Source: Undibacterium umbellatum | GTDB taxonomy: Bacteria; Pseudomonadota; Gammaproteobacteria; Burkholderiales; Burkholderiaceae_D | DNA length: 64,000 nt | NCBI RefSeq assembly: GCF_014284125.1 | Contig: NZ_JACOFX010000001.1 | Span: 310,001-374,000, forward strand | Direction: 5' to 3' | Part shown: positions 7,517-13,444 of the stretch, one piece after another | How positions within the stretch are numbered: the first letter of the stretch is position 1 | Layout: each line of letters starts with the position of its first letter | The notes under the pieces: model-generated | What the model was told of the DNA's origin: nothing | The model's database searches: none | Seen by the model: only the letters and a program-made list of their open reading frames with translations | Position numbers and translations under genes: made by a program

Positions 7517-7545
7517 ATTATCACGTTTGTGTTTATCAATGTCAA
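7517..7545 (-). promoter_or_regulatory. pR-like promoter for cro and the leftward arm
   Basis: On the minus strand TTGACA (7545-7540) is separated by exactly 17 bp from GATAAT (7522-7517), one base off the sigma70 consensus. The -35 overlaps the middle operator and the -10 overlaps the cro-proximal operator, so repressor binding should block it directly. Confidence 0.85.
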
Positions 7546-7582
7546 CACCTTTGTGTTTATGTTTTATATTACATTCGTGATA
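7518..7582. promoter_or_regulatory. Tripartite CI/Cro operator region (three 17-bp sites)
   Basis: Three 17-bp sites of form 7-3-7 are seen: TTATCACGTTTGTGTTT (7518-7534), TCAACACCTTTGTGTTT (7542-7558) and ATATTACATTCGTGATA (7566-7582). Their centres (7526, 7550, 7574) are exactly 24 bp apart, as in lambda OR1-OR3, so bound dimers would lie on nearly the same DNA face. The last site reaches the first base of the cI start codon. Two more copies lie at 10384-10426. Confidence 0.85.
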
Positions 7583-8286
7583 TGAAAACTTTAGCAAGTC
7601 GCTTATTGCAAGCGCGCACGAAAAAAGGGCTGTCTCAGGAACAGCTAGCCAGGCTAGTCGGAGTTTCTCAATCTACAATTGGGAACCTTGAGGCTGGTAT
7701 CCGCTTGACGTCCAGAAACATCACTGCGATCGCAGAAGCATTGGATGTTGACCCTCGCTGGCTGGCGGATGGCAAGGGCACGATGAGTGCAACTAATAAT
7801 GATGCCGGTTCTGTGGTCGCTTTGGATGTTCCGTACAGACCTGTGACAATTGCAGATCCAAATGACCCCGAGTGGGTGGAAGTCAGGAAAGTGCAATTGA
7901 AGCTTGCCGCAGGCATAAGTGGTTTTTCCATCGATCATGACGCCGATGACGGACAATCGTTACCTTTCAGGCGGGGCTGGGTGGAAAAGAACGGATTTGC
8001 ACCATCAAAATTGGTGGCAATTAAAGTGAAGGGCGAGTCAATGGAACCGTCACTTTATGATGGCGATACTGTTGTGATTAATACAGCGGACATAAAACCA
8101 AAAGATGGCGAGGTCTTTGCGGTCAATTATGAAGGCGAGGCCGTAGTAAAGCGAATGGTTCGCGACTTGGGCCAGTGGTATCTGGCATCTGACAATGCGG
8201 ACCGGAAATATGCTCGCAAAGCTTGCCAAGATAAAACATGCATCATTATTGGCAAAGTTGTACATAAGCAAAGTGATCGAATTTAG
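7582..8286 (+). CDS. LexA-type CI prophage repressor (S24 peptidase)
   Basis: A 234-aa repressor with an XRE helix-turn-helix (residues 5-60: LLQARTKKGLSQEQLARLVG, VSQSTIGNLEAG) and a C-terminal S24 peptidase/dimerisation domain. The likely self-cleavage bond is Ala110-Gly111 (KLAAGISGF), the nucleophile Ser153 (GESMEPSL) and the general base Lys190 (AVVKRM). RecA-stimulated self-cleavage, and hence SOS induction of the prophage, follows from this family. ATG at 7582 overlaps the third operator; a TATATT at 7565-7570 could be the -10 of a maintenance promoter giving an almost leaderless transcript. The genes that follow on the same strand may be read from it. Confidence 0.88.
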   Translation: MKTLASRLLQARTKKGLSQEQLARLVGVSQSTIGNLEAGIRLTSRNITAIAEALDVDPRWLADGKGTMSATNNDAGSVVALDVPYRPVTIADPNDPEWVEVRKVQLKLAAGISGFSIDHDADDGQSLPFRRGWVEKNGFAPSKLVAIKVKGESMEPSLYDGDTVVINTADIKPKDGEVFAVNYEGEAVVKRMVRDLGQWYLASDNADRKYARKACQDKTCIIIGKVVHKQSDRI

Positions 8287-8315
8287 CGGTCCAACTACAT
8301 TCACCAAAATCTGAA

Positions 8316-8759
8316 ATGAAAAACTTACTTTGTGGTGCCATCTTGTTTTTTTTCAGTGGTTTTTCGTTGGCGGATAAGTATGGTGTGGATGAAAGTATTG
8401 GCGACGCACAATCTCTTCCAGCTTGGCTGCTTCCCGTTTTGTTCATCGGACTTCTGATTTACCATTTCAAAACAGTATCTGAATTGAAAGACGAAAATAT
8501 CTCGACAGCTGCTAGAAAAGATAGTCAGATTTTGAAAATTTTCGATGAGTTAGAGAAAGAGAAAAAAGGAAAAGAGGACGCTTTACGCAGCTTACGTCAA
8601 GCACTCCTGGAAATAACTCACGGAAAACTAAAAATTTACGGTCAGCATCAGGAATTGAAAGTACTGAAAAGTGCTTTGCAGCTGTATTTTGAAGGAGAAA
8701 TCTATGATACGGATTTGTTTGAAGCCGTCGAGCCATTTTTTCCAAATTACGCAAAATGA
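8316..8759 (+). CDS. Membrane-anchored coiled-coil protein, candidate exclusion component
   Basis: A 147-aa protein with an N-terminal signal-like segment (LLCGAILFFFSGFSLA, residues 4-19), a second hydrophobic helix (LPAWLLPVLFIGLLIYHF, about 35-52), then a charged coiled coil (DELEKEKKGKEDALRSLRQA) and a C-terminal segment ending in FEAVEPFFPNY. It starts 29 bp after cI with no clear ribosome binding site, so it may be expressed with cI in the lysogen. Its stop and the start of the nuclease gene form an ATGA overlap, indicating coupled synthesis. No family is recognised. A role as membrane partner of the secreted nuclease is inference. Confidence 0.65.
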   Translation: MKNLLCGAILFFFSGFSLADKYGVDESIGDAQSLPAWLLPVLFIGLLIYHFKTVSELKDENISTAARKDSQILKIFDELEKEKKGKEDALRSLRQALLEITHGKLKIYGQHQELKVLKSALQLYFEGEIYDTDLFEAVEPFFPNYAK

Positions 8760-9040
8760 ACTTTCTTCATTATGTGTTGGTGGCTGCAGTGGTTTTAACG
8801 CCGCACGTCGCAGAAGCCAAGATCCCCAGGTCAAAAGCGGCAGTCTCAGAATTTAAGAGACAGAACCCTTGCCCGATTACTGGCCTGCGCAAGGGGAAAT
8901 GCCCTGGTTACCAGGTTGATCACATTATTCCGCTAAAGTGTAGCGGGCCCGATACGTCTGCAAATATGCAGTGGCTATCAGTGGAGGATCACAAATTGAA
9001 AACAAGAAAAGAAGCTAAGCTTTGTAAAACCAAACTATAG
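8756..9040 (+). CDS. Secreted HNH-family endonuclease
   Basis: A 94-aa protein with a signal peptide (FLHYVLVAAVVLTPHVAEAK, likely cut after AEA) and a compact HNH core: QVDHIIPLKCSGPD (Asp-His), NMQWLS (Asn) and EDHKLKTRKEAK (His). This D-H...N...H arrangement is the beta-beta-alpha-metal nuclease motif. The two Cys-containing parts (NPCPITGLRKGKCPGY) could form a disulfide outside the cytoplasm. A periplasmic DNase made by a lysogen could cut DNA as it enters. That is a hypothesis from location and coupling with the membrane protein, not shown by the sequence. It lies where lambda carries rexAB, downstream of the repressor. Confidence 0.75.
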   Translation: MNFLHYVLVAAVVLTPHVAEAKIPRSKAAVSEFKRQNPCPITGLRKGKCPGYQVDHIIPLKCSGPDTSANMQWLSVEDHKLKTRKEAKLCKTKL

Positions 9041-9085
9041 AAGTTTCCCCAAAACTTGAAATAAAAGGTTATAAAGGAAAAGTAT

Positions 9086-9913
9086 ATGCCTACCCTCTAT
9101 GCTTGGGCGAAGCCGGCTTTCTTTAATGGATCCCTGATGGATCACACTTGGGTCACTGATTACGACAATAGAACGCAAAAATATCTAGATATCAACGAGG
9201 TTGTTGCAAATGGTAAAAACTATTGGTACGCCTGGGGGGACTATCATATACTGGGGTCAACACCACTGTTGACTGATGGATTTGTTTGTGGTGGAGACGG
9301 TTCACTTCCGTTGGCAAAGTGCCTTTGTTTACCAAACGTTCCTTCAAAGCAAAATCATCTAGCTAGAGGAACGATATTTAACTATGGTATTGAGGGAGTA
9401 TGTCATCAACTAACAAATCAGATACTTGCAGCTACTGATAGTAAATTATTAGTAACAAAAGTACGTGGTTATATCCTTACAACGATGTTTTTTGGTGATT
9501 ACGGTAAAAGTGAAGACAAGTTTTGGAACTCAAAGTATACAGGATGCAGCTCTCAGCCTGACAGTTACCGCTCAGATTTAATGAGCTTTAAGGAGGTTCA
9601 AATGAACCGACATGTTGATACATTCGAGACTCGAGCTCGATCCATATTATCTGGCAAATCAAATCATCACAAATTGAATAAGCTTCTTGAGTTGCGTCGA
9701 GCTCAACAAAGCTATCTTCATTCACTTTCTGACAAAATTGATTCTGAGAAAATCAGTTACCCAAGTGCCGAAGAACTCAATGCTAAATACAATGAGTTTT
9801 TGAGCCAGGCCGCAGATTTGCTAGGACCAGCCGCATTTCAATCTATATTTGATTTTCCTCCTGATACAGTTGTTAAATTGGTGGATGAGTCGCAACTCAA
9901 ATCAGCAGCTTAG
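9086..9913 (+). CDS. Unrecognised 275-aa protein, possible permuted papain-like hydrolase
   Basis: The start follows AAAGGA by 7 nt. The N-terminal part (1-165) contains MDHTWVTDYDN, NYWYAWGDYH, PLAKCLCLPN, ARGTIFNYGIEGVCHQLTNQ. A His before a Cys, with the Cys opening a helix (GVCHQLTNQIL), is the order expected for circularly permuted NlpC/P60-like (LRAT-like) hydrolases. I infer His in DHTWV and Cys in GVCHQ as a catalytic pair, but this is a motif-level guess. The C-terminal 103 residues form a charged helical region with its own perfect ribosome binding site and in-frame ATG at 9602. Codon use is A/T-rich compared with the pL arm. It ends before a bidirectional terminator. A membrane-lipid or peptide target for defence would fit, unproven. 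Confidence 0.65.
   Translation: MPTLYAWAKPAFFNGSLMDHTWVTDYDNRTQKYLDINEVVANGKNYWYAWGDYHILGSTPLLTDGFVCGGDGSLPLAKCLCLPNVPSKQNHLARGTIFNYGIEGVCHQLTNQILAATDSKLLVTKVRGYILTTMFFGDYGKSEDKFWNSKYTGCSSQPDSYRSDLMSFKEVQMNRHVDTFETRARSILSGKSNHHKLNKLLELRRAQQSYLHSLSDKIDSEKISYPSAEELNAKYNEFLSQAADLLGPAAFQSIFDFPPDTVVKLVDESQLKSAA
9590..9604 (+). promoter_or_regulatory. Internal Shine-Dalgarno and in-frame ATG inside the 275-aa gene
   Basis: AAGGAGGT (9590-9597) lies 4 nt before ATG 9602-9604, which is exactly in frame with the start at 9086 (codon 173). It is a far better ribosome site than those of the neighbouring genes and would give a separate 103-aa C-terminal product. Confidence 0.6.
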
Positions 9914-9947
9914 ATTAGTACCTAGATTGCTCAATTAAGCATTTACT

Positions 9948-9970
9948 AACCCGCCTCGGCGGGTTTTTTA
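9948..9970. terminator. Bidirectional intrinsic terminator
   Basis: AACCCGCC (9948-9955), loop TC, GGCGGGTT (9958-9965) and a following T-run. It ends the cI-side gene string and also serves the convergent membrane gene at 9975. Confidence 0.85.
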
Positions 9971-9974
9971 TTTT

Positions 9975-10238
9975 CTAATGCTTTTGGAGATAACAGTCCA
10001 GGACATTCAACCCGTTCTTACCGCATTCAGCAATTTTATTCACTTGCGGCTGAGCAAAGCTGCCCAATGCAAGGCCAAACACTGCCCAAAGGATCACTTT
10101 CGGCAGAACCATATCCTTTGGCAGCTCTTCTCGTTCAATTACTGCCCCAACATATTTAAAACTACGAAACGCCACATACAGCGCGGGAAACAAGACCGTG
10201 CCAGCCAATGAATACAGTCCAAAACTGAAATATTCCAT
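9975..10238 (-). CDS. Small two-TM phage membrane protein
   Basis: The start was placed at 10238 because this ATG follows GGGAGGG by 5 nt; two further in-frame ATGs upstream lack such a site. The 87-aa product has two hydrophobic segments (FGLYSLAGTVLFPALYVAF and VILWAVFGLALGSFAQ) with a charged loop between (REELPKDM), and a C-terminal tail with two cysteines (ECGKNGLNVLDCYLQKH). It reads toward the terminator at 9948 and away from the pL-like promoter. No family is recognised; an exclusion or anti-holin type role is possible but unsupported. Confidence 0.6.
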   Translation of the reverse strand: MEYFSFGLYSLAGTVLFPALYVAFRSFKYVGAVIEREELPKDMVLPKVILWAVFGLALGSFAQPQVNKIAECGKNGLNVLDCYLQKH

Positions 10239-10383
10239 TCCACCCTCCCAATTTAAACGGCTCATGCCGCAAAGAAACAATAGCTTAACTTGTTGAAAAA
10301 ATCAGACGGATAAACACCGTTTTTTGGGCTATTTAATGAGTTTTTCAAAATATCTTGATTATCAAAGATAAATTTCAACACTG

Positions 10384-10427
10384 TTATCACAAATGTGTTT
10401 GACATCCATAAACACATACGTGATAAT
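10384..10427 (+). promoter_or_regulatory. pL-like promoter with two CI/Cro operators
   Basis: TTGACA (10399-10404), 17 bp, GATAAT (10422-10427): the same hexamers and spacing as the cro promoter. Operators TTATCACAAATGTGTTT (10384-10400) and AAACACATACGTGATAA (10410-10426) have the 7-3-7 form of those at 7518-7582 and overlap the -35 and -10. Their centres are 26 bp apart. It should drive the + strand arm and be silenced by CI. Confidence 0.85.
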
Positions 10428-10465
10428 TAATCACATCGCAGCAAACAATTAATCAGGAGCCAAAG

Positions 10466-10687
10466 ATGAACACACAAACACCTTTCAACCTTGCCCCAGG
10501 CCACTTTGCCCAGCCAGCGGTTGACTCAAAACCGATGCTCATCAACGGCCAAAACCTGATCGATGCATTCGCTCAATGCGGCATGGAACAGTGCGAAAAA
10601 ATGGCCGCGATGCTCGATCAAGGACGGTACGAAAACTTTGGTCGAATGATGTTCAAGGTCATGCGCGAATGGTCTGAAGCTACTTAA
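10466..10687 (+). CDS. First gene of the pL-like arm, hypothetical, 73 aa
   Basis: The ATG follows AGGAG by 7 nt, and transcription should start about 32 bp upstream. The N-terminus is Pro/Ala-rich (PFNLAPGHFAQPAVDSKP); the C-terminal half is helical (LIDAFAQCGMEQCEKMAAML, FGRMMFKVMREW). In lambda this place belongs to the N antiterminator, but the product lacks the Arg-rich N-terminal motif, so it is not an obvious N. It precedes the gene-free structured stretch. Function unknown. Confidence 0.65.
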   Translation: MNTQTPFNLAPGHFAQPAVDSKPMLINGQNLIDAFAQCGMEQCEKMAAMLDQGRYENFGRMMFKVMREWSEAT

Positions 10688-10689
10688 TA

Positions 10690-11110
10690 AAAATTGGTTG
10701 CCGCCACCAAGTATCAAGGCGGCAGGGAAACTCAGATGCCTGAATCTTCTGACCTCTGTATCGGGTGATACCTCTAGTCTTGAGCAGGGACGGACAGTCG
10801 GGAAAGACCGACAAAGAATTGCAGTAGAGAAGAGTCCAACCTTCGACGGGTTGCGCGAAACAAAGCAAGTTATCAAATGCTGCGTTGGCGTATCAATCTG
10901 AAGACTAGAGGACGCCGAGGACGGAAGGCAGATGCCGTGACAGCCTGGAGAGACAGGCATCAAAACAAAACCGGCTTCCCCGCCCTAGCCAGCGGTGAAC
11001 TCCAGATTTACGAGGCCGGTTCTGTGTTGGTAAATGCATGATCGGAGCTGGACGGCTAGTACCCGTACCCGAAACTTGCAGTGTAGCCGAGCTGACATAG
11101 TCGAAAAATA
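10690..11110 (+). ncRNA. Candidate large structured RNA in the pL-like operon
   Basis: About 420 nt with no convincing ORF but dense perfect complementarities. Hairpin 10700-10705/10718-10723 (GCCGCC/GGCGGC). Hairpin 10758-10762/10767-10771 (GTATC/GATAC). Long-range 11-bp stem 10771-10781/10901-10911 (CCTCTAGTCTT/AAGACTAGAGG), which shares one base with the preceding hairpin and encloses hairpins 10797-10801/10808-10812 and 10837-10841/10849-10853. Then 10931-10936/10956-10961 (GATGCC/GGCATC). Then 10969-10975/11015-11021 (AACCGGC/GCCGGTT), enclosing 10980-10983/10992-10995. Then 11054-11058/11084-11088 (GGCTA/TAGCC), extended outside by AGCT/AGCT (11046-11049/11090-11093). It lies just after the first pL gene. 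I do not recognise a known RNA class. Boundaries are approximate. Confidence 0.6.
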
Positions 11111-11158
11111 GTGAAGATAGCCCATTTGCCAACACCTAATTTAACCAGGAGATCAGCA

Positions 11159-11536
11159 ATGAATGCAGCAGATCAGTTTGAAGTAGCGATGCATACGCCG
11201 GGGCCGTGGCGAGTTGGTTCTTCAGGAGGTGTTGTTTGTGACACCCCCATTAAGGACGGAATTCCTGGCTCAGATGAAGTCAAGTATTACGGCGGACATT
11301 TAATTTGCGAATCTATGACCTTTGCAAACGCCAAGTTGATCGCTGCAGCTCCTGATCTGCTGGCCGAATTAGGCAAAGCAGATTTGATCATCAATGTGAT
11401 GCTGAATCAGCTCACCACAGAGCAAAAGTGCGTCTGTGCAGCCAAGATTCAAGAGTTGGGCATTCATGGCCAAGGATTAGCCAGGGCGCACGAACGCGAC
11501 GCAGTTCTGCGCAAAGCATCGGGAGAGCCGACATGA
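11159..11536 (+). CDS. Phage early protein with HTPGPW...ANAKLIAAAPDLL pattern
   Basis: Start at 11159 follows AGGAGA by 7 nt; the longer frame lacks such a site. The 125-aa product carries MHTPGPWRVGSSGG near residue 11, a beta-rich segment, and FANAKLIAAAPDLLAEL in the middle. This pattern is very common in early genes of many temperate phages but has no established function that I know. The C-terminal part has two nearby cysteines (EQKCVCAAKIQ). Its stop overlaps the next small gene by ATGA. Confidence 0.65.
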   Translation: MNAADQFEVAMHTPGPWRVGSSGGVVCDTPIKDGIPGSDEVKYYGGHLICESMTFANAKLIAAAPDLLAELGKADLIINVMLNQLTTEQKCVCAAKIQELGIHGQGLARAHERDAVLRKASGEPT

Positions 11537-11643
11537 CCCGCGCCCACCCTCTTCGCGCATATCGCCATTGGCGCAGCGCTGGTTTCAGCATCAAGAATGC
11601 TCTCTACCTCACCTATAAATGGGGCTGTCCAGCATGGTACTGA
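11533..11643 (+). CDS. Small basic phage protein, 36 aa
   Basis: ATG at 11533 overlaps the preceding stop (ATGA). The product (MTRAHPLRAYRHWRSAGFS, then IKNALYLTYKWGCPAWY) is basic and aromatic. Its core RAYRHWRSAGFSIKNALYLT resembles the next tiny ORF (FYRRLGHSWRTAWHKAR): aromatic-Arg, Gly-aromatic or Gly-His, Ser, then a short amphipathic helix. It is too short for ordinary gene finders; coupling and similarity argue that it is real. Confidence 0.5.
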   Translation: MTRAHPLRAYRHWRSAGFSIKNALYLTYKWGCPAWY

Positions 11644-11720
11644 TCAAAAATATTCTGTTCTACCGTCGCCTTGGACATAGCTGGCGGACAGCCTGGCACA
11701 AGGCACGCAACACGATTTAA
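11634..11720 (+). CDS. Small basic phage protein, 28 aa
   Basis: The frame starts at ATG 11634, inside the last codons of the 36-aa gene, and ends 36 bp before the RecT-like gene. The product (MVLIKNILFYRRLGHSWRTA, then WHKARNTI) has the RRLGxSWRxAWxKAR pattern that I associate with tiny ORFs of other temperate phages. It looks paralogous to the preceding 36-aa protein. Function unknown. Confidence 0.42.
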   Translation: MVLIKNILFYRRLGHSWRTAWHKARNTI

Positions 11721-11756
11721 AGCGAAATTAACTCAAATTTAATTCTGGAGTCTCAA

Positions 11757-12860
11757 ATGTCACACGCGGATGCAGTCAAAACACAGGTAGCCACCCAACC
11801 CGATAACTCCATCGTCACCATGGGTTTTGGATCGTTGCAATCCTTCGAGTTCATGCAGCGTACTGCAAAGATGTTCGCTGTTTCCTCTATGGTGCCAAGC
11901 GCTTACCGTGCAGTAATCGAAAAAGGTTATGGCGACAACCTGCAATACGTCGACAATCCGGCAGCAGTTCCAAATTGCATCATTGCGCTCAACATGAGCC
12001 AGCGCATGAATGCAGATCCCTTGATGATCATGCAAAACCTGCATGTGATTGAAGGTCGTCCATCATGGTCATCACAGTTCATTATCGCCGCCATCAATTC
12101 CTGCGGTCGCTACTCCCCTCTTCGCTTTGACTTGGTCAAGGGCGAGGAAATGGATGCTTCTTTCACGACCTACGAATGGGAAAACAAAAAGAAGATTCCA
12201 AAAACATCGACTGTACGAACTCATGAAATGTCTTGCGTCGCCTGGGCCGTCGAACTCAGCACCAATCAGCGCCTGGAGTCTCCTAAGATCAGCATATCCA
12301 TGGCAGTGGCTGAAGGCTGGTTTGGTAAGAATGGCTCCAAATGGCGAACCATGCCAGAAGTCATGCTGCGTTACCGTGCCGCTGCATTCTTTGGCCGCAT
12401 CTATGCCCCAGAGCTCTTGATGGGCCTGCCAGCGGCAGAAGAGGTGCACGATGTTATTGATGTCGAGCTACAGAAAGACGGCACGTATGCAGCCACAGAG
12501 CAGCCAAAAGCAGACCCAAAACCGCCTCAATCCAAGTCTGAAAAGACGAAGCAGGCAGAAAGCAAGCCAGCTCCGGAAGTCAAAGCAACTGATGTTGAAT
12601 TCAAAGAAGCTTCTGAATCGCCTGCACCAGCGAACGAAGCAAAGGCAGAAGAAGTAACGACGGCAGCAGCAGAGACAGCCGAGTCTGTCCCTGGCAAAGG
12701 ATTGCCACTATCTGACTCTGAAAGCACATACATCAAATTCAAACTCGAAGAAGCTGCCCTGAGTTCCAACGATGTTTTCAAGAAGTTTGGTATTCGTCCG
12801 GAGCAAGTCACACAAACGGAATTCAAGGATGTTTTGGCCTGGATAAAAAGCCCTGACTGA
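11757..12860 (+). CDS. RecT-like single-strand annealing protein
   Basis: A 367-aa protein. The N-terminal 230 residues carry the RecT-type core: CIIALNMSQRMNADPLMIMQ, NLHVIEGRPSWSSQFIIAAI, then VAEGWFGKNGSKWRTMPEVM and LRYRAAAFFGRIYAPELLMG. The last part is a common signature in phage recombinases just before a PD-(D/E)XK exonuclease. It is followed by a charged Lys/Glu/Ala/Pro linker (about 245-315) and a small helical C-terminal domain (LPLSDSESTYIKFKLEEAAL ... FKDVLAWIKS) that may contact SSB. The partner exonuclease starts 2 bp after the stop, as in RecE/RecT and lambda Red pairs. The recombinase call rests on motif memory and this pairing. Confidence 0.7.
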   Translation: MSHADAVKTQVATQPDNSIVTMGFGSLQSFEFMQRTAKMFAVSSMVPSAYRAVIEKGYGDNLQYVDNPAAVPNCIIALNMSQRMNADPLMIMQNLHVIEGRPSWSSQFIIAAINSCGRYSPLRFDLVKGEEMDASFTTYEWENKKKIPKTSTVRTHEMSCVAWAVELSTNQRLESPKISISMAVAEGWFGKNGSKWRTMPEVMLRYRAAAFFGRIYAPELLMGLPAAEEVHDVIDVELQKDGTYAATEQPKADPKPPQSKSEKTKQAESKPAPEVKATDVEFKEASESPAPANEAKAEEVTTAAAETAESVPGKGLPLSDSESTYIKFKLEEAALSSNDVFKKFGIRPEQVTQTEFKDVLAWIKSPD

Positions 12861-12862
12861 TC

Positions 12863-13444
12863 ATGCTGACCTTTGATGAAGACAGCCATACGTACCGCTG
12901 GCACAACCAGGTTGTGCCAAGCGTGACGCAAATTCTGGCACCGATGCTTGATTACTCGAACGTTCCCGCAGAAAACCTGCGACGGGCTCAGTTGCTAGGG
13001 ACTTACGTTCATAAAACAACTGAGCTGTACGACTTGAACGATCTGGACTTTGACACCTTGCCAGATGAAATTGCGCCGTACCTGAATGCCTGGATCAAGT
13101 TCAAAAGGGAATGTGAGTTCGAACCGGCCACGGTCGAGCAGAAGCTGTACCACAAGCAGCTCGGCTATTCCGGTACATCTGACCGAACAGGACTGATACG
13201 CGGGCGTATGGCTGTCATAGACATCAAAAAAATGCTTTCGCTTGGCCCCGTAATCGGCATGCAGCTCGCAGCTTACAAAGAGCTCCATACCCATGCCGGG
13301 CAAAAAGTTCTAGACCGCTATGCGCTGGGCCTTCGCTCAGACGGGACTTATCGGATGGTCCCTTACAAAGATGAATCCGACTACGCCGCATTTATGTCGC
13401 TGTTGACCTTACGTAACTGGAGATTGAAACATGGAATTGCTTGA
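12863..13444 (+). CDS. PD-(D/E)XK phage exonuclease (recombination partner)
   Basis: A 193-aa RecB/lambda-exonuclease-like nuclease. Residues seen: SVTQILAPMLDYSNV, RRAQLLGTYVHKTTELYD (the conserved G-x2-H-x3-E helix), GYSGTSDRTGLIRGRMAVID (catalytic Asp), IDIKKM (D-x-K variant of the ExK strand) and GMQLAAYKEL (QLAAY helix). These are the motifs of the PD-(D/E)XK exonuclease family. It probably degrades one strand of dsDNA ends to give the annealing protein its substrate. It is compact (Cas4-like size) and overlaps the next gene by 14 bp. Confidence 0.8.
   Translation: MLTFDEDSHTYRWHNQVVPSVTQILAPMLDYSNVPAENLRRAQLLGTYVHKTTELYDLNDLDFDTLPDEIAPYLNAWIKFKRECEFEPATVEQKLYHKQLGYSGTSDRTGLIRGRMAVIDIKKMLSLGPVIGMQLAAYKELHTHAGQKVLDRYALGLRSDGTYRMVPYKDESDYAAFMSLLTLRNWRLKHGIA

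Noticed and set aside
10526-10963. 145-aa minus-strand ORF over the first pL gene and the RNA region
   Set aside because: Antisense to a well-formed gene with its own promoter and ribosome site; composition not protein-like.
10690-11110. Group I intron
   Set aside because: R- and S-like motifs exist (AGACTAGA, CATAGTC), but no convincing P3-P4-P5-P6 core could be built by hand, no exon context is interrupted, and an 11-bp stem competes. Left as an alternative to be tested with covariance models.
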